This document shows, one piece after another, positions 1-8,072 of a stretch of 29,497 nucleotides of DNA; positions within the stretch are counted from its first letter, which is position 1, and the number at the start of each line of letters is the position of its first letter. The notes beneath the pieces are model-generated. The model was not told where the DNA came from, searched no databases, and worked only from the letters and a program-made list of their open reading frames with translations. Position numbers and translations under genes: made by a program. Source of the stretch: a bacterium. GTDB taxonomy: Bacteria > Chloroflexota > Limnocylindria > Limnocylindrales > Limnocylindraceae. Location of the stretch: the NCBI GenBank assembly GCA_009919365.1, contig RGBZ01000003.1:1-29497 (forward strand). The letters run 5' to 3'.

Positions 1-626
1 TCAATGCGGATCGGATGAATGCGACCGTCTTGCATGAGGCGCTCAAGGGCGACACGCGCCACTTGACGGCGAACCGGATCAAACGATGAGAGTGTCACCT
101 GCAGTGGGGTCTCATCAATGAGGAGTTCCACGCCAGTGGCCGCCTCAAGAGCGCGGATGTTGCGACCTTCGCGACCAATGAGGCGACCCTTCATCTCGTC
201 GCTGGCGAGCTTGACGTGAGTGACGGAGTGCTCGGCGCTATGGTCCGCCGCGACGCGCTGCATCGCTGTCAGGATCATGTCGCGTGCTCGGTCGGCCGCA
301 TCCTCTTGCGCACGACGCTCCAGGGTTGCCTGGAGACGCTTCGACTCACGCTCAGCCTCTTCGGTGAAGCGTGAGAGCACCTCGGTTCGAGCGGCTTCGG
401 GATCGAGGCCGGCAATCTCTGCAAGGTCGGCTCGTAGTCGTGAGATCTCACCTTTCGCACCGATAACCATGGCGCTCTGCTGCTGGCGTGCCTCCTCGAG
501 AATGGTGGCAGCCCTACGGCTCGCGGCCCGAATAGAGGCGGCGGCGATCACGCTTCGCAGAACGAGCCCGGCCGCTACACCGAATAGAGCAAACAACACG
601 GGGACGATCCCGTTCAGATCAGGCAT
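1..626 (-). CDS. rny: Ribonuclease Y, N-terminal part (cut by window edge)
   Basis: Membrane-anchored endoribonuclease that starts mRNA decay. The 208 visible codons encode a hydrophobic N-terminal segment (about residues 7-30), a charged Ala/Glu/Arg-rich coiled coil (about 35-125), then a KH domain with the GxxG loop in IGREGRN (150-156) followed by the family-typical IDETP and SFDPVRR blocks. The HD phosphohydrolase domain must lie beyond position 1. The ATG at 626-624 has a good Shine-Dalgarno, AGGAG, a few bases upstream. In the B. subtilis protein the KH loop lies near residue 220, so the coiled coil here is roughly 65-70 residues shorter. It follows recX on the same strand but has a 135 bp gap and its own candidate promoter. 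The identification rests on the KH block and is firm. Confidence 0.95.
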   Translation of the reverse strand, partial: MPDLNGIVPVLFALFGVAAGLVLRSVIAAASIRAASRRAATILEEARQQQSAMVIGAKGEISRLRADLAEIAGLDPEAARTEVLSRFTEEAERESKRLQATLERRAQEDAADRARDMILTAMQRVAADHSAEHSVTHVKLASDEMKGRLIGREGRNIRALEAATGVELLIDETPLQVTLSSFDPVRRQVARVALERLMQDGRIHPIRI

Positions 627-637
627 GACTCTCTCCT

Positions 638-661
638 GCCAGGCTGGCCCCGCGGCCTGGC
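638..661 (-). other. Inverted repeat in the rny leader, next to the ribosome-binding site
   Basis: GCCAGGC (638-644) and GCCTGGC (655-661) form a perfect 7 bp inverted repeat around a 10-base GC-rich loop. In the rny transcript the hairpin would end immediately before the AGGAG ribosome-binding site. No T-run follows, so it does not look like an intrinsic terminator for recX. It could affect rny translation or stability, which would fit known RNase autoregulation, but that is speculation. Confidence 0.35.
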
Positions 662-698
662 TCGCGGTAAATAGGTCACAAATCCAGCCAAACGCTGG

Positions 699-734
699 GG
701 AGAAGAGGCTACGCCCACCCGCCAAATCGGTCAA
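699..734 (-). promoter_or_regulatory. Candidate sigma-70-type promoter of rny
   Basis: On the minus strand TTGACC (734-729) is followed after exactly 17 bp by TAGCCT (711-706). The -35 matches the TTGACA consensus at 5 of 6 positions; the -10 keeps only the TA and final T. The predicted start near 699 would give rny a leader of about 73 nt. The element lies in the only gap above 110 bp in this part of the window. Inferred from sequence only. Confidence 0.4.
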
Positions 735-761
735 ACGCCTATGGCGCTGAGCGTGGTGGAG

Positions 762-1370
762 CTACTCCTCATCCATCTCCCCCTCCGGAAGGGGGGCTCG
801 CGCCTCGGATTGGACGCGTTCCCGGGCGAGTCGCCACGAGAGGGCGCTCGGGAACCCTCGGCGGGCAAGACCCTGGGCCAGTCGCTGAACCTCGGAGCGG
901 GCATCTCCACCCCGCAGGCGCAACTTGGCAAGGGCGGCGCGTGCGGCGCGCTCCTCAGCGCCCTCCGCGTGCTCCTCGACGACGCGTAGGGTCGCCCCCC
1001 AGACTGACTCAGTTCTCTGCGGCTCTCCCGCCGCGCGCTGCGCAAGAAGTCGTTGGGCGAGTTCTTCATCTATCCCCCGCCGCCGGAGCTCCTGGTGAAG
1101 CGCGCGATCACCACGTTGCCGCGAGCGGTCACGCGAATCAAGAAGCGCCTGCCCGAACCGTTCGTCATCAATCAGGCCGATTTCGACGAGGCGTGCGACA
1201 GCGACACGGACATGCTCTTCGGGATACCCCGCGGAGATCAACCGCTCTTCAAGGCTCCTTCGGGAGCGAGGCGCGCCGCTGAGCGAGCGTGCAGCCGCCT
1301 CCAAAACATCGGAGGCCTCTGCCGCTGCTCGGCGGGCTTTCTGCGCTTCAGGGTCGCGGCGACGCGCCAC
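762..1370 (-). CDS. recX: RecX, regulator of RecA
   Basis: RecX binds the RecA filament and modulates (usually inhibits) strand exchange. The 202-residue product begins with a basic, Ala/Arg-rich stretch, then shows the family pattern of repeated three-helix units: RSLEERLISAGYPEEHV, then GLIDDERFGQALLDSR, then RELRRRGIDEELAQRLL, and an Arg/Ala-rich C-terminal unit ending LARRGFPSALSWRLARE. Length fits the family. The start is GTG at 1370, nine bases after the recA stop, with CGGAG further upstream. Lying directly downstream of recA is its most common position, so translation is probably coupled. Low-complexity N- and C-terminal ends are the only unusual points. Confidence 0.93.
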   Translation of the reverse strand: MARRRDPEAQKARRAAAEASDVLEAAARSLSGAPRSRRSLEERLISAGYPEEHVRVAVARLVEIGLIDDERFGQALLDSRDRSRQRGDRALHQELRRRGIDEELAQRLLAQRAAGEPQRTESVWGATLRVVEEHAEGAEERAARAALAKLRLRGGDARSEVQRLAQGLARRGFPSALSWRLARERVQSEARAPLPEGEMDEE

Positions 1371-1379
1371 GACGCACCG

Positions 1380-2462
1380 CTACTCCGCTTCGGGAGCGAC
1401 GGCGACAGGGACCTCAAGCGTCGCTGAGACCGCACGAAGTTTCGCGTCAATCTCGGCGGCGACCTCAGGATTTGCCTTGAGGAACTCCTTCGACTGCTCT
1501 CGACCTTGACCGAGACGCACGTCGCCATAGTTGAACCAGGCGCCTGTCTTTGAGATCACATCCGCTGCAACGCCCACGTCCAATAGACCGCCAGCCATGC
1601 TGATCCCTTCTCCGTACATGATGTCAAATTCCGCGATCCGGAATGGCGCGGCCACCTTATTCTTCACAACCTTGACGCGTACGCGAGAACCGACCGCTTC
1701 CGTCGAGTTCTTGATCGTCTCAATTCGTCGAATATCGAGGCGGACCGACGCGTAAAACTTCAGCGCACGACCACCTGGGGTTGTCTCGGGGCTGCCATAC
1801 ATCACACCAATCTTCTCTCGCAACTGGTTAGTGAAGAGCAGCACCGTGTTTGAGCGGGCTACCGCACCGGTGAGCTTGCGAAGGGCTTGGCTCATGAGGC
1901 GAGCCTGAATTCCGACAAACGAATCACCCATCTCGCCTTCAATTTCCGCGCGTGGCACCAGGGCCGCAACTGAGTCGATGACAACGATGTCTACCCCGCC
2001 TGAGCGGATCAGGGTTTCGGCGATCTCAAGCGCCTGCTCGCCTGTATCTGGCTGACTGACGAGTAGATCGTTCACGTTCACACCAGTCTGGGCGGCGTAT
2101 GCCGAATCAAGCGCATGCTCAACGTCGATGAAGGCGGCAACGCCACCACGGCGCTGGGCTTCAGCGATGATGTGCTGCGCAATTGTGGTCTTTCCGGACG
2201 ATTCTGGTCCGTAAATCTCACTGATTCGACCTTTTGGTAGGCCACCAACGCCGAGGGCGATGTCAAGTGAGATCGCACCGGTTGGAATTGAATCGATTGC
2301 GAGGCGCTCGCGGGAGCCGAGTTTCATGATTGCGCCGCGGCCAAACTGCTTCTCGATGGTGAGGATCGCCGCATCTACGGCTCGACTGCGTTCAGTGGAG
2401 GGCTTCCCCTCCTCCTTAGGCTCAACGGCTGCGCTCTTCTTGGATTCGCTCTTCTCTGCCAT
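1380..2462 (-). CDS. recA: RecA recombinase
   Basis: ATP-dependent strand-exchange protein for homologous recombination and SOS induction. The 360-residue product has Walker [10 protein letters not shown] (85-93), Walker B VVIDS (160-164), the L2 DNA-binding loop after [19 protein letters not shown] (about 210-228) and the conserved [12 protein letters not shown] block. An N-terminal extension of about 25 residues is rich in Lys, Glu and Ser. There is no intein. The ATG at 2462 is three bases after the tgt stop and has a strong Shine-Dalgarno, AAGGAG, lying inside the last codons of tgt. There is therefore no room for an immediate promoter or LexA box; expression probably depends on the upstream tgt/ruv/yebC/tyrS transcript or on a promoter inside tgt. 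Confidence 0.98.
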   Translation of the reverse strand: MAEKSESKKSAAVEPKEEGKPSTERSRAVDAAILTIEKQFGRGAIMKLGSRERLAIDSIPTGAISLDIALGVGGLPKGRISEIYGPESSGKTTIAQHIIAEAQRRGGVAAFIDVEHALDSAYAAQTGVNVNDLLVSQPDTGEQALEIAETLIRSGGVDIVVIDSVAALVPRAEIEGEMGDSFVGIQARLMSQALRKLTGAVARSNTVLLFTNQLREKIGVMYGSPETTPGGRALKFYASVRLDIRRIETIKNSTEAVGSRVRVKVVKNKVAAPFRIAEFDIMYGEGISMAGGLLDVGVAADVISKTGAWFNYGDVRLGQGREQSKEFLKANPEVAAEIDAKLRAVSATLEVPVAVAPEAE

Positions 2463-2465
2463 GGG

Positions 2466-3794
2466 TTACTCCTTATCTTCCGACGCTACAGCCCTTCTCT
2501 GCTGAGCTCCTCGCAGTCTGCCTGCCACGGCGTACCGCGGCTGCATCGCACCGCGCTCTGGCACGGCGCCCGGCTCGTCGCCGGCTCCAAGTCGGGGGGT
2601 CCCCGGCCCCCCAGCCGCAGCCCGTAGGCGCGGCAGTTCAGCGGCGAGTGTACCCGACACGATGGCTCTCCGAACCTCGCCCATGAAGGAGCTCATGTGG
2701 CGCAGGTTGTGGATCGTGAGGAGGCGGTAGGCCAGCAGCTCCTCGGCTCGGAAGAGGTGCGCCAAATAGGCACGGCTGAATCGCCGACAGGTGCTGCAGT
2801 CGCACGACGTATCGACGGGATCCGGCTCATCGAGGTGGCGGGCGTTGCGCAGGTTGAGGCGGCCCCCAGCAACCCAGGCCTGCCCATTGCGGGCCACACG
2901 GGCGGGTAGAACGGAATCGAAGAGGTCTACTCCGCGGAGCACCGCCTCGAGTAGGTCAAGCGGTGATCCGAGGCCCATCAGGTATCGGACCCGCCCGTCC
3001 CCTTCCAGCGCAGCCACCGCTGCGTCAATTGCGGTGTTGCGCTGCTCTGGCGTCTCATCTCCAGCAAGGCCGCCGAGATTAATCCCATCAAACGGCAGGG
3101 AGCGGATATAGGCTGCCGACTCTGTGCGCAACTCCGGGTTGATCCCACCCTGTGCAATACCGAAGAGCGCCTGGTCGGGTCGGATGTGCGCGCGTAACGA
3201 TCGAACAGCCCAACGATGTGTGCGCTCCATCGCTCGTTGAACCTCGCGATCAGTGCTCCCATCTGGCATCACCGGTTGATCAAAGGCAACCGCAACATCG
3301 GGACCGAGTGCCTGCTGGACTTCGATGGATCGTTCGGGTGTGAATAGGTGCATAGAGCCATCAAGATGGCTACTGAACCTCGCCCCCTCTTCGTTGATGC
3401 GCATCAGCGGCCCGAGGGAGACCACCTGGAATCCGCCAGAATCGGTCAGGATCGGGCGGTCCCACTGCATGAACTCATGCAACCCACCGAAGCGCTGTAC
3501 GCGATCATGCCCTGGGCGTAGGTAGAGGTGATACGTGTTTGCCAAAATGATCTGCGCCCCAATCTCCTTGAGATCCTCAGGGTCCAGCGACTTCACGGTG
3601 GCGTTCGTGCCGACAGGCATGAAGTCAGGCGTCTGCACGACACCGTGACCTAAGCGCAGCTCACCAGCTCGGGCTCGTGACGTATTGTCTTGGGCCGTAA
3701 TCGTGAACTGTGCTGCGCCGCCGGCGCGCGCTGGCAGGGTGGTTGGATCAGAGAGCGCCGTGAACTGGACCGAACGATTCAGCGTTTCCCCCAC
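2466..3794 (-). CDS. tgt: Queuine tRNA-ribosyltransferase
   Basis: Exchanges G34 for preQ1 (bacterial substrate) in tRNAs with GUN anticodons. The 442-residue product shows DSGGFQ (118-123), the GIAQGG substrate-binding block (212-217), the nucleophile region [11 protein letters not shown] with Asp293, and the zinc ligands C331, C333, C336 and H362 in CDCSTC...H. The GTG at 3794 lies 16 bases inside the end of ruvB; no other ATG, GTG or TTG is available before the conserved domain, so the start is fairly secure despite the lack of a clear Shine-Dalgarno. Family members are about 370-390 residues. The extra length is an N-terminal stretch of about 28 residues and a Gly/Pro/Arg-rich tail (about 394-442) that I do not recognise. 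The neighbouring ruv genes are typical company for tgt. Confidence 0.96.
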   Translation of the reverse strand: MGETLNRSVQFTALSDPTTLPARAGGAAQFTITAQDNTSRARAGELRLGHGVVQTPDFMPVGTNATVKSLDPEDLKEIGAQIILANTYHLYLRPGHDRVQRFGGLHEFMQWDRPILTDSGGFQVVSLGPLMRINEEGARFSSHLDGSMHLFTPERSIEVQQALGPDVAVAFDQPVMPDGSTDREVQRAMERTHRWAVRSLRAHIRPDQALFGIAQGGINPELRTESAAYIRSLPFDGINLGGLAGDETPEQRNTAIDAAVAALEGDGRVRYLMGLGSPLDLLEAVLRGVDLFDSVLPARVARNGQAWVAGGRLNLRNARHLDEPDPVDTSCDCSTCRRFSRAYLAHLFRAEELLAYRLLTIHNLRHMSSFMGEVRRAIVSGTLAAELPRLRAAAGGPGTPRLGAGDEPGAVPERGAMQPRYAVAGRLRGAQQRRAVASEDKE

Positions 3795-4783
3795 AGCGAT
3801 GCTGGATCTTTGCCGAGATGCGCACGGGCTGCCGCAGTTACGACGCGGCCTTGCGGAGTTCGATCAATGAAACCGATCCGCAGAAGGTACGGCTCAAAGA
3901 CGTCTTCAAGTGCGTCGGCAGACTCGCCGAGTAGTGCCGCCATCGCAGCAACACCGACGGGTCCCCCGTTGAACTTCTCAATCATGACGGTCAGCAGCTT
4001 CCGATCTGTTCCGTCAAGGCCCGCCTCATCGATCTGCAGGCCTTGCAGCGCTTGCGCGGCAGCGTCCACGGTGATGTTGGCCGAACCAGCTACTTGAACC
4101 TCGTCGCGCACACGACGCAACAGTCGGTTCGCAACACGTGGCGTACCGCGACTCCGCGCCGCAATCAGCGCGGCCGCGTCAGCGGCGATCTCGATCCCGA
4201 GAATGCCGGCGGAGCGTCGGACGATTGCCGCTAGGTCACCATCGTCGTAGAAGTCGAGTCGCTGCACAGCACCGAAGCGATCCCGCAGCGGGGATGAGAG
4301 CATGCCGACGCGAGTGGTGGCACCGATAAGCGTGAACGGAGCGATATCCAGGCGCAGCGATTGGGCCGAGCCGCGGTTGCCGATCACGATATCGATGGAA
4401 CGATCTTCCATCGCGGGGTAGAGCACCTCCTCCACGGCGCGGCCTAGACGATGAATCTCATCGATGAAGAGCACCTGTCGTGGTGTGAGATCAGTGAGGA
4501 TCGCCGCCATCTGTCCGCCATGTTCAATGGCCGGCCCTGAGGTGAAGCGAATCTCAACGCCGAGCTCCTTAGCGACGATCGCTGCCAGGGTGGTCTTTCC
4601 GAGCCCTGGGGGTCCATGAAGCAGAAGGTGATCGGCAGCCTCTCCGCGCTCGCGTGCCGCCTGTAGGAGCGTGGTGAGGGAGCGCTTCGCCTCGACCTGG
4701 CCGATGTACTCCCCGAGCGACGCGGGGCGCAGCGTCGTCTCTGCGCTGAGCTCTGCGGCGTCGGTACGCGATTCACCGCTCAT
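3779..4783 (-). CDS. ruvB: Holliday junction branch-migration ATPase RuvB
   Basis: Hexameric AAA+ motor that, with RuvA, drives branch migration of Holliday junctions. The 334-residue product has Walker [10 protein letters not shown] (57-65), Walker B LFIDEIH (105-111), sensor 1 GATTR (154-158), the LRDRF arginine-finger region (166-170) and a C-terminal winged helix containing [17 protein letters not shown]. Length is typical. The ATG at 4783 overlaps the ruvA stop as ATGA, indicating coupled translation. Its own end overlaps tgt by 16 bases. No missing catalytic residue was seen. Confidence 0.98.
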   Translation of the reverse strand: MSGESRTDAAELSAETTLRPASLGEYIGQVEAKRSLTTLLQAARERGEAADHLLLHGPPGLGKTTLAAIVAKELGVEIRFTSGPAIEHGGQMAAILTDLTPRQVLFIDEIHRLGRAVEEVLYPAMEDRSIDIVIGNRGSAQSLRLDIAPFTLIGATTRVGMLSSPLRDRFGAVQRLDFYDDGDLAAIVRRSAGILGIEIAADAAALIAARSRGTPRVANRLLRRVRDEVQVAGSANITVDAAAQALQGLQIDEAGLDGTDRKLLTVMIEKFNGGPVGVAAMAALLGESADALEDVFEPYLLRIGFIDRTPQGRVVTAAARAHLGKDPASLWGKR

Positions 4784-5367
4784 GCTCGCTCCTTGAGGGC
4801 AGCCCGAAGGCGATCGGCGAGCGGCGCAGCGGCAAGTGAGGCGTTGGCCGAGACGGCAGCAGACATCTCCTTCGCCTCCCTGGCAGGGAAGCCGAGGCTG
4901 CGGAGGGCGCCTTGCAGGTCCCGATCCGCATCACCCTTTGCGCCAACTTCGGTCTCAGCTGAAGCCTCTCGGCTCATGCGGTCGCCGAGCTCAACGATGA
5001 TTCGCGCCGCTAGCCGCTTCCCTACTCCGGGTGCTTTGGCAATGAGCGCTTCGTCACCGTCAACCAGTGCACGACGCAAGAGTTCTGGACCGTGCGTTGC
5101 GAGGAGGGCGATAGCAACCTTCGGTCCGACACCGCTTACATCAAGCAGTGTGGCAAAGAGGCGCGCCTGATCACGGGTTGGAAAGCCAACAAGCACCTCG
5201 CTATCCTCGCGCACGATGTGGTGCAGGTAGAGCTCCATCACAGCCCCCTCGGTCGCAGTGCCTAAAACTGCAGGAAGGGTACGAACGCGAAGCCCGAGCC
5301 CGCTCGCGCTGATCACCACAGCATCATCCTCAACCCAGAGTACCGTTCCGTGAATGTGGGCGTACAT
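4780..5367 (-). CDS. ruvA: Holliday junction-binding protein RuvA
   Basis: Tetrameric protein that holds the Holliday junction open and loads RuvB. The 195-residue product has an N-terminal OB fold (about 1-63, starting MYAHIHGTV), two helix-hairpin-helix motifs ([16 protein letters not shown] and [16 protein letters not shown]) and, after an acidic Ala/Glu linker, the C-terminal domain that contacts RuvB ([18 protein letters not shown] onward). The ATG at 5367 is two bases after the ruvC stop, with GGGAG about nine bases upstream. It overlaps ruvB by four bases. Confidence 0.97.
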   Translation of the reverse strand: MYAHIHGTVLWVEDDAVVISASGLGLRVRTLPAVLGTATEGAVMELYLHHIVREDSEVLVGFPTRDQARLFATLLDVSGVGPKVAIALLATHGPELLRRALVDGDEALIAKAPGVGKRLAARIIVELGDRMSREASAETEVGAKGDADRDLQGALRSLGFPAREAKEMSAAVSANASLAAAPLADRLRAALKERA

Positions 5368-5369
5368 CG

Positions 5370-5957
5370 TCAGGATCTCCCGGAGCGCAAGGCGGCACGA
5401 ACCGCCCGATCAAATCCACTTTCAGAGGCGACCGCCGCCGACGCAGAGCGATCGAAGCGGGATGAACCAGAACGATGCGCAACTTTGCGCGCTCCAGCAC
5501 CCCAGAGCGCGAGTGCTAATGCATCGGCAGCATCATCGGGCGTCGGCGCCGCCTTCAGGGCCAGTAGCTTCGTCACCGCTTTGGTTATCGCTGCCTTGGT
5601 TGCGCGACCATCACCCGCAATCGCGCGTTTCATCTCCGACGGCGTCGCTTCGATCACCTCCAAGTCGTGATCCGCGGCAATGAGCAGGGCGACGCCACGA
5701 ACGGCACCAATGGCGACCGCAGTTTGCACATTGGATTGCGAGAAGATCCGCTCAATGGCAATCCGATCTGGGCGGTGCTCTTGGATTACGGCGGTTACGC
5801 CATCCCTCAACATGCTGAGTCGAGCACCAAGCGTGAGCGTTGCAGCCGTGCGCAGTGCTCCGTGGGCAACATAGAGTGGGCGAACGCCTCCAACATCAAC
5901 GACTCCCCACCCAAAGATCGCGGTTCCCGGGTCGAGTCCCAGGACTCGCATGCTCAT
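5370..5957 (-). CDS. ruvC: Crossover junction endodeoxyribonuclease RuvC
   Basis: Resolves Holliday junctions by paired symmetrical nicks. The RNase H-fold acidic residues are all present: D9 in LGLDPG, E69 in IAIERIF and D142/D145 in PDDAADALALA. The 195-residue product exceeds the common 160-180 because of a Ser/Arg/Ala-rich tail after about residue 152, probably disordered. The ATG at 5957 overlaps the yebC stop as ATGA; a second ATG two codons later is also possible. The order yebC-ruvC-ruvA-ruvB is a widespread bacterial arrangement. Confidence 0.97.
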   Translation of the reverse strand: MSMRVLGLDPGTAIFGWGVVDVGGVRPLYVAHGALRTAATLTLGARLSMLRDGVTAVIQEHRPDRIAIERIFSQSNVQTAVAIGAVRGVALLIAADHDLEVIEATPSEMKRAIAGDGRATKAAITKAVTKLLALKAAPTPDDAADALALALWGAGARKVAHRSGSSRFDRSASAAVASESGFDRAVRAALRSGRS

Positions 5958-6694
5958 CCCGCGATCTCGGCGAAGACCTCGGGCGGAACCTCGAAGTTCG
6001 CCGTTACGCGCTGCACATCGTCAAGCTCTTCAAGTGCATCGATGAGCTTGAAGTTCTTGCGAGCATCATCAGCTGAAACCTCTACGGTGGACTTGGCAAT
6101 GATTCCTGACTCAGCGCTCTTCACCTTGATGCCCGCAGCCTCCAGCGAGCTTTGTACCGCGTGAATCTCTTGCGGGTCCGAGTAGACAAAGACGTTGCCC
6201 TCGTCGGCCTCGACATCGGCGGCGCCCGCTTCGATCGCCGCCTCCCCCACTGCTTCAAATGAGCCGATGCACTCAATCACCCCGCGAGCCTCAAACTGCC
6301 AGGCGACGGCACCGCTGCTCGCCAGAGCACCGCCCGCTTTGGTGAAGAGGCTGCGCACCTCTGATGCCGTGCGGTTGCGGTTGTCGGTAGCAGCTTCGAC
6401 GAGTACGGCAACGCCACCTGGGCCATACCCTTCGTACACGATCTCTTCATATGCATCGCTCTGTCCGAGGCCGGCGGCGCGCTCTATCGCCCGTTTGATG
6501 TTGTCGTTCGGCATGTTGAGGCCACGACCCTTATCAATGGCGAGGCGTAAGCGTGGGTTTGCGGCGGGATCTGGGCCGCTAATGCGGGCGGCGATCGTGA
6601 TCTCGCGAGATACCTTTGTGAATTGGGCGGCACGCTTCGCGTCGGTCGCCCCCTTGGCGCGCTTGATCGTTGACCATTTTGAATGTCCAGACAT
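5954..6694 (-). CDS. yebC: YebC/TACO1-family protein
   Basis: Members are annotated as transcriptional regulators, and several have been reported to help ribosomes through difficult sequences such as polyproline; the precise role here is unknown. The 246-residue product has the hallmark start MSGHSKWSTIKRAKGATD, the NMPNDNIKRAIERA segment and the EGYGPGGVAVLVEAATDNRNRT block, with typical length. The ATG at 6694 has no Shine-Dalgarno (the preceding bases are CCCCGC). Instead TATACT ends six bases before the ATG, which would place a transcription start on the A of the start codon. It leads the ruvCAB group and lies 46 bp downstream of tyrS. Confidence 0.96.
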   Translation of the reverse strand: MSGHSKWSTIKRAKGATDAKRAAQFTKVSREITIAARISGPDPAANPRLRLAIDKGRGLNMPNDNIKRAIERAAGLGQSDAYEEIVYEGYGPGGVAVLVEAATDNRNRTASEVRSLFTKAGGALASSGAVAWQFEARGVIECIGSFEAVGEAAIEAGAADVEADEGNVFVYSDPQEIHAVQSSLEAAGIKVKSAESGIIAKSTVEVSADDARKNFKLIDALEELDDVQRVTANFEVPPEVFAEIAG

Positions 6695-6706
6695 GCGGGG
6701 AGTATA
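6694..6706 (-). promoter_or_regulatory. Candidate leaderless promoter of yebC
   Basis: On the minus strand TATACT (6706-6701) differs from TATAAT at one position and is followed by six bases and the yebC ATG. Standard spacing from a -10 hexamer puts +1 at 6694, the first base of the start codon. No TTGACA-like -35 is evident and there is no Shine-Dalgarno. This geometry is known from leaderless genes in Actinobacteria and Deinococcus; its use here is inferred. Confidence 0.5.
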
Positions 6707-6740
6707 GGCGAGGTGAGCGCACTCCCCTCGGGATTAGGGC

Positions 6741-8048
6741 CTACGCGCGGCGAAGAAGGCGATAGTCTCGGCGCCCCTTGCGGAGAAGGAGTGATCCATC
6801 GGCCAGCGGCGCAAACGATGAGGCAGCGGCGGCGCTATCGGGTGCCGGGTCCCCATTCACGCTCACGCCCCCCTGCTCAATCAGCCGACGCGCCTCACTC
6901 TTTGAGGTGGCAAGCGCAGCAGCGATGACCAGGTCAACTAGGGTCGCATCGGCGGCAGCGGGGTGGGCGCTCGTTGGGAGCTCGTTCGCCAGCATCGTCA
7001 GCGATTCAGCCGTTAGCGCACGCAGGTTGGGGGTGCCACCCTCGCCATCGCCAAACAGGGCATCGGCCACCCCAGCGGCACGGGCCTCCACGTCGGCCCC
7101 GTGCACCATGCTGGTTACAGTGCGCGCGAGGTGGCGCTGCGCTCGGCGGGCAGCAGGATTCTGGGTATGCCGATCCATCAGGGCTGCGATCTCAGTAACG
7201 CTATCAAGTGTGAAGCGATGCAAGAGCGAAGCAATTGAATCATCGTCCTGCTCCATCCAGAATTGACGGAAGGCAAACGGACTCGTCCGCGCTGGATCAA
7301 GCCAGACAGCACCCTCCGCCGTCTTGCCGAACTTTGCACCGCTCTTGGCGAGCAGGAGCGGGTAGCAGAGGCCGAACGCATGCGGCGCGCCGTCGGCGCT
7401 CTCCCCCTCGGTTCGCCGAATCAGTTCCGTTCCCGCCGTGATGTTCCCCCACTGGTCGGAGCCGCCCATCTGCAGCTCAACGCCGTGCAGCTCCCGCAAC
7501 TTCATGAAGTCGTAGCTTTGGAGCAGCATGTAGCTGAACTCCGTGAAGGAGAGCCCACCCTCAAGCCGCGTCTTTACGCTCTCCTTGGCCAGCATGTAGC
7601 CGACCGTGAGGTGCTTCCCTGTGTCGCGCAGGAAATCGATCAGTCCAAGATCGCCGAGCCAACTGAGGTTGTCGAGCAGTAGCGCCCCACTCTTCCCTGA
7701 GAAGTCGACGAGGTTCGCGAGCTGCGCACCAATCGCAGCACGATTCTGGTCAAGCGTCGCCCGATCAAGGAGGTTGCGCTCTGCCGAGCGACCCGAGGGG
7801 TCGCCGATCATGCCGGTCCCTCCGCCAACCAGTGCAACAGGGCGACCGCCGTGCAACTGCAACCGCCGCAGCGCAAGGACACCCATGAGGTGCCCCACAT
7901 GGAGGGAGTCTGCACTGGGATCAAAACCGATATAGGCGCTGATTGATGGGTCAGAGACGAGCCGTTGATCGAGGCCCGCGGTTACGTCGTGAACCAGACC
8001 TCGCTCGGTGAAGTCGCGGAGGAGTGCTGAGGCCAGAGGGTTCACCAT
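6741..8048 (-). CDS. tyrS: Tyrosyl-tRNA synthetase
   Basis: Class I synthetase that charges tRNA-Tyr. The 435-residue product has the HIGH-type motif HVGHL (50-54), the tyrosine-pocket segments GGGTGMIGDPSGR and QMGGSDQWGNI (about 193-203), the KMSKS-type motif KFGKT (239-243, as in the E. coli form) and a C-terminal S4-like RNA-binding domain (about 370-435). Length is normal. The ATG at 8048 lies 24 bp from the divergent PBP gene. TAGCAT ends seven bases upstream, so the mRNA may be leaderless; an AGGG in the gap is only a weak ribosome-binding site. It may head one transcript running through recX. Confidence 0.97.
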   Translation of the reverse strand: MVNPLASALLRDFTERGLVHDVTAGLDQRLVSDPSISAYIGFDPSADSLHVGHLMGVLALRRLQLHGGRPVALVGGGTGMIGDPSGRSAERNLLDRATLDQNRAAIGAQLANLVDFSGKSGALLLDNLSWLGDLGLIDFLRDTGKHLTVGYMLAKESVKTRLEGGLSFTEFSYMLLQSYDFMKLRELHGVELQMGGSDQWGNITAGTELIRRTEGESADGAPHAFGLCYPLLLAKSGAKFGKTAEGAVWLDPARTSPFAFRQFWMEQDDDSIASLLHRFTLDSVTEIAALMDRHTQNPAARRAQRHLARTVTSMVHGADVEARAAGVADALFGDGEGGTPNLRALTAESLTMLANELPTSAHPAAADATLVDLVIAAALATSKSEARRLIEQGGVSVNGDPAPDSAAAASSFAPLADGSLLLRKGRRDYRLLRRA

Positions 8049-8067
8049 GCACCCTATGCTACCTTCA
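8049..8067. promoter_or_regulatory. Overlapping divergent promoters, tyrS / PBP
   Basis: The 24 bp between the two start codons contain TATGCTA (8055-8061). Plus-strand TATGCT would start transcription near 8067, six bases before the PBP ATG. Minus-strand TAGCAT (8061-8056) would start near 8049, one base before the tyrS ATG. Both hexamers match TATAAT at 4 of 6 positions and share the same base pairs. No TTGACA-like -35 is visible on either side. Shared symmetric -10 elements are an established cause of divergent transcription; this case is inferred. Confidence 0.45.
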
Positions 8068-8072
8068 CAGCG

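Noticed and set aside
220..750. Open frame of 176 codons on the plus strand opposite rny
   Set aside because: The minus strand encodes RNase Y with its KH domain here; the plus-strand translation is Arg/Ser/Ala-rich and unconstrained.
2463..2465. SOS/LexA box immediately upstream of recA
   Set aside because: Only three bases separate tgt and recA, and I could not recognise a convincing palindrome in the end of tgt.
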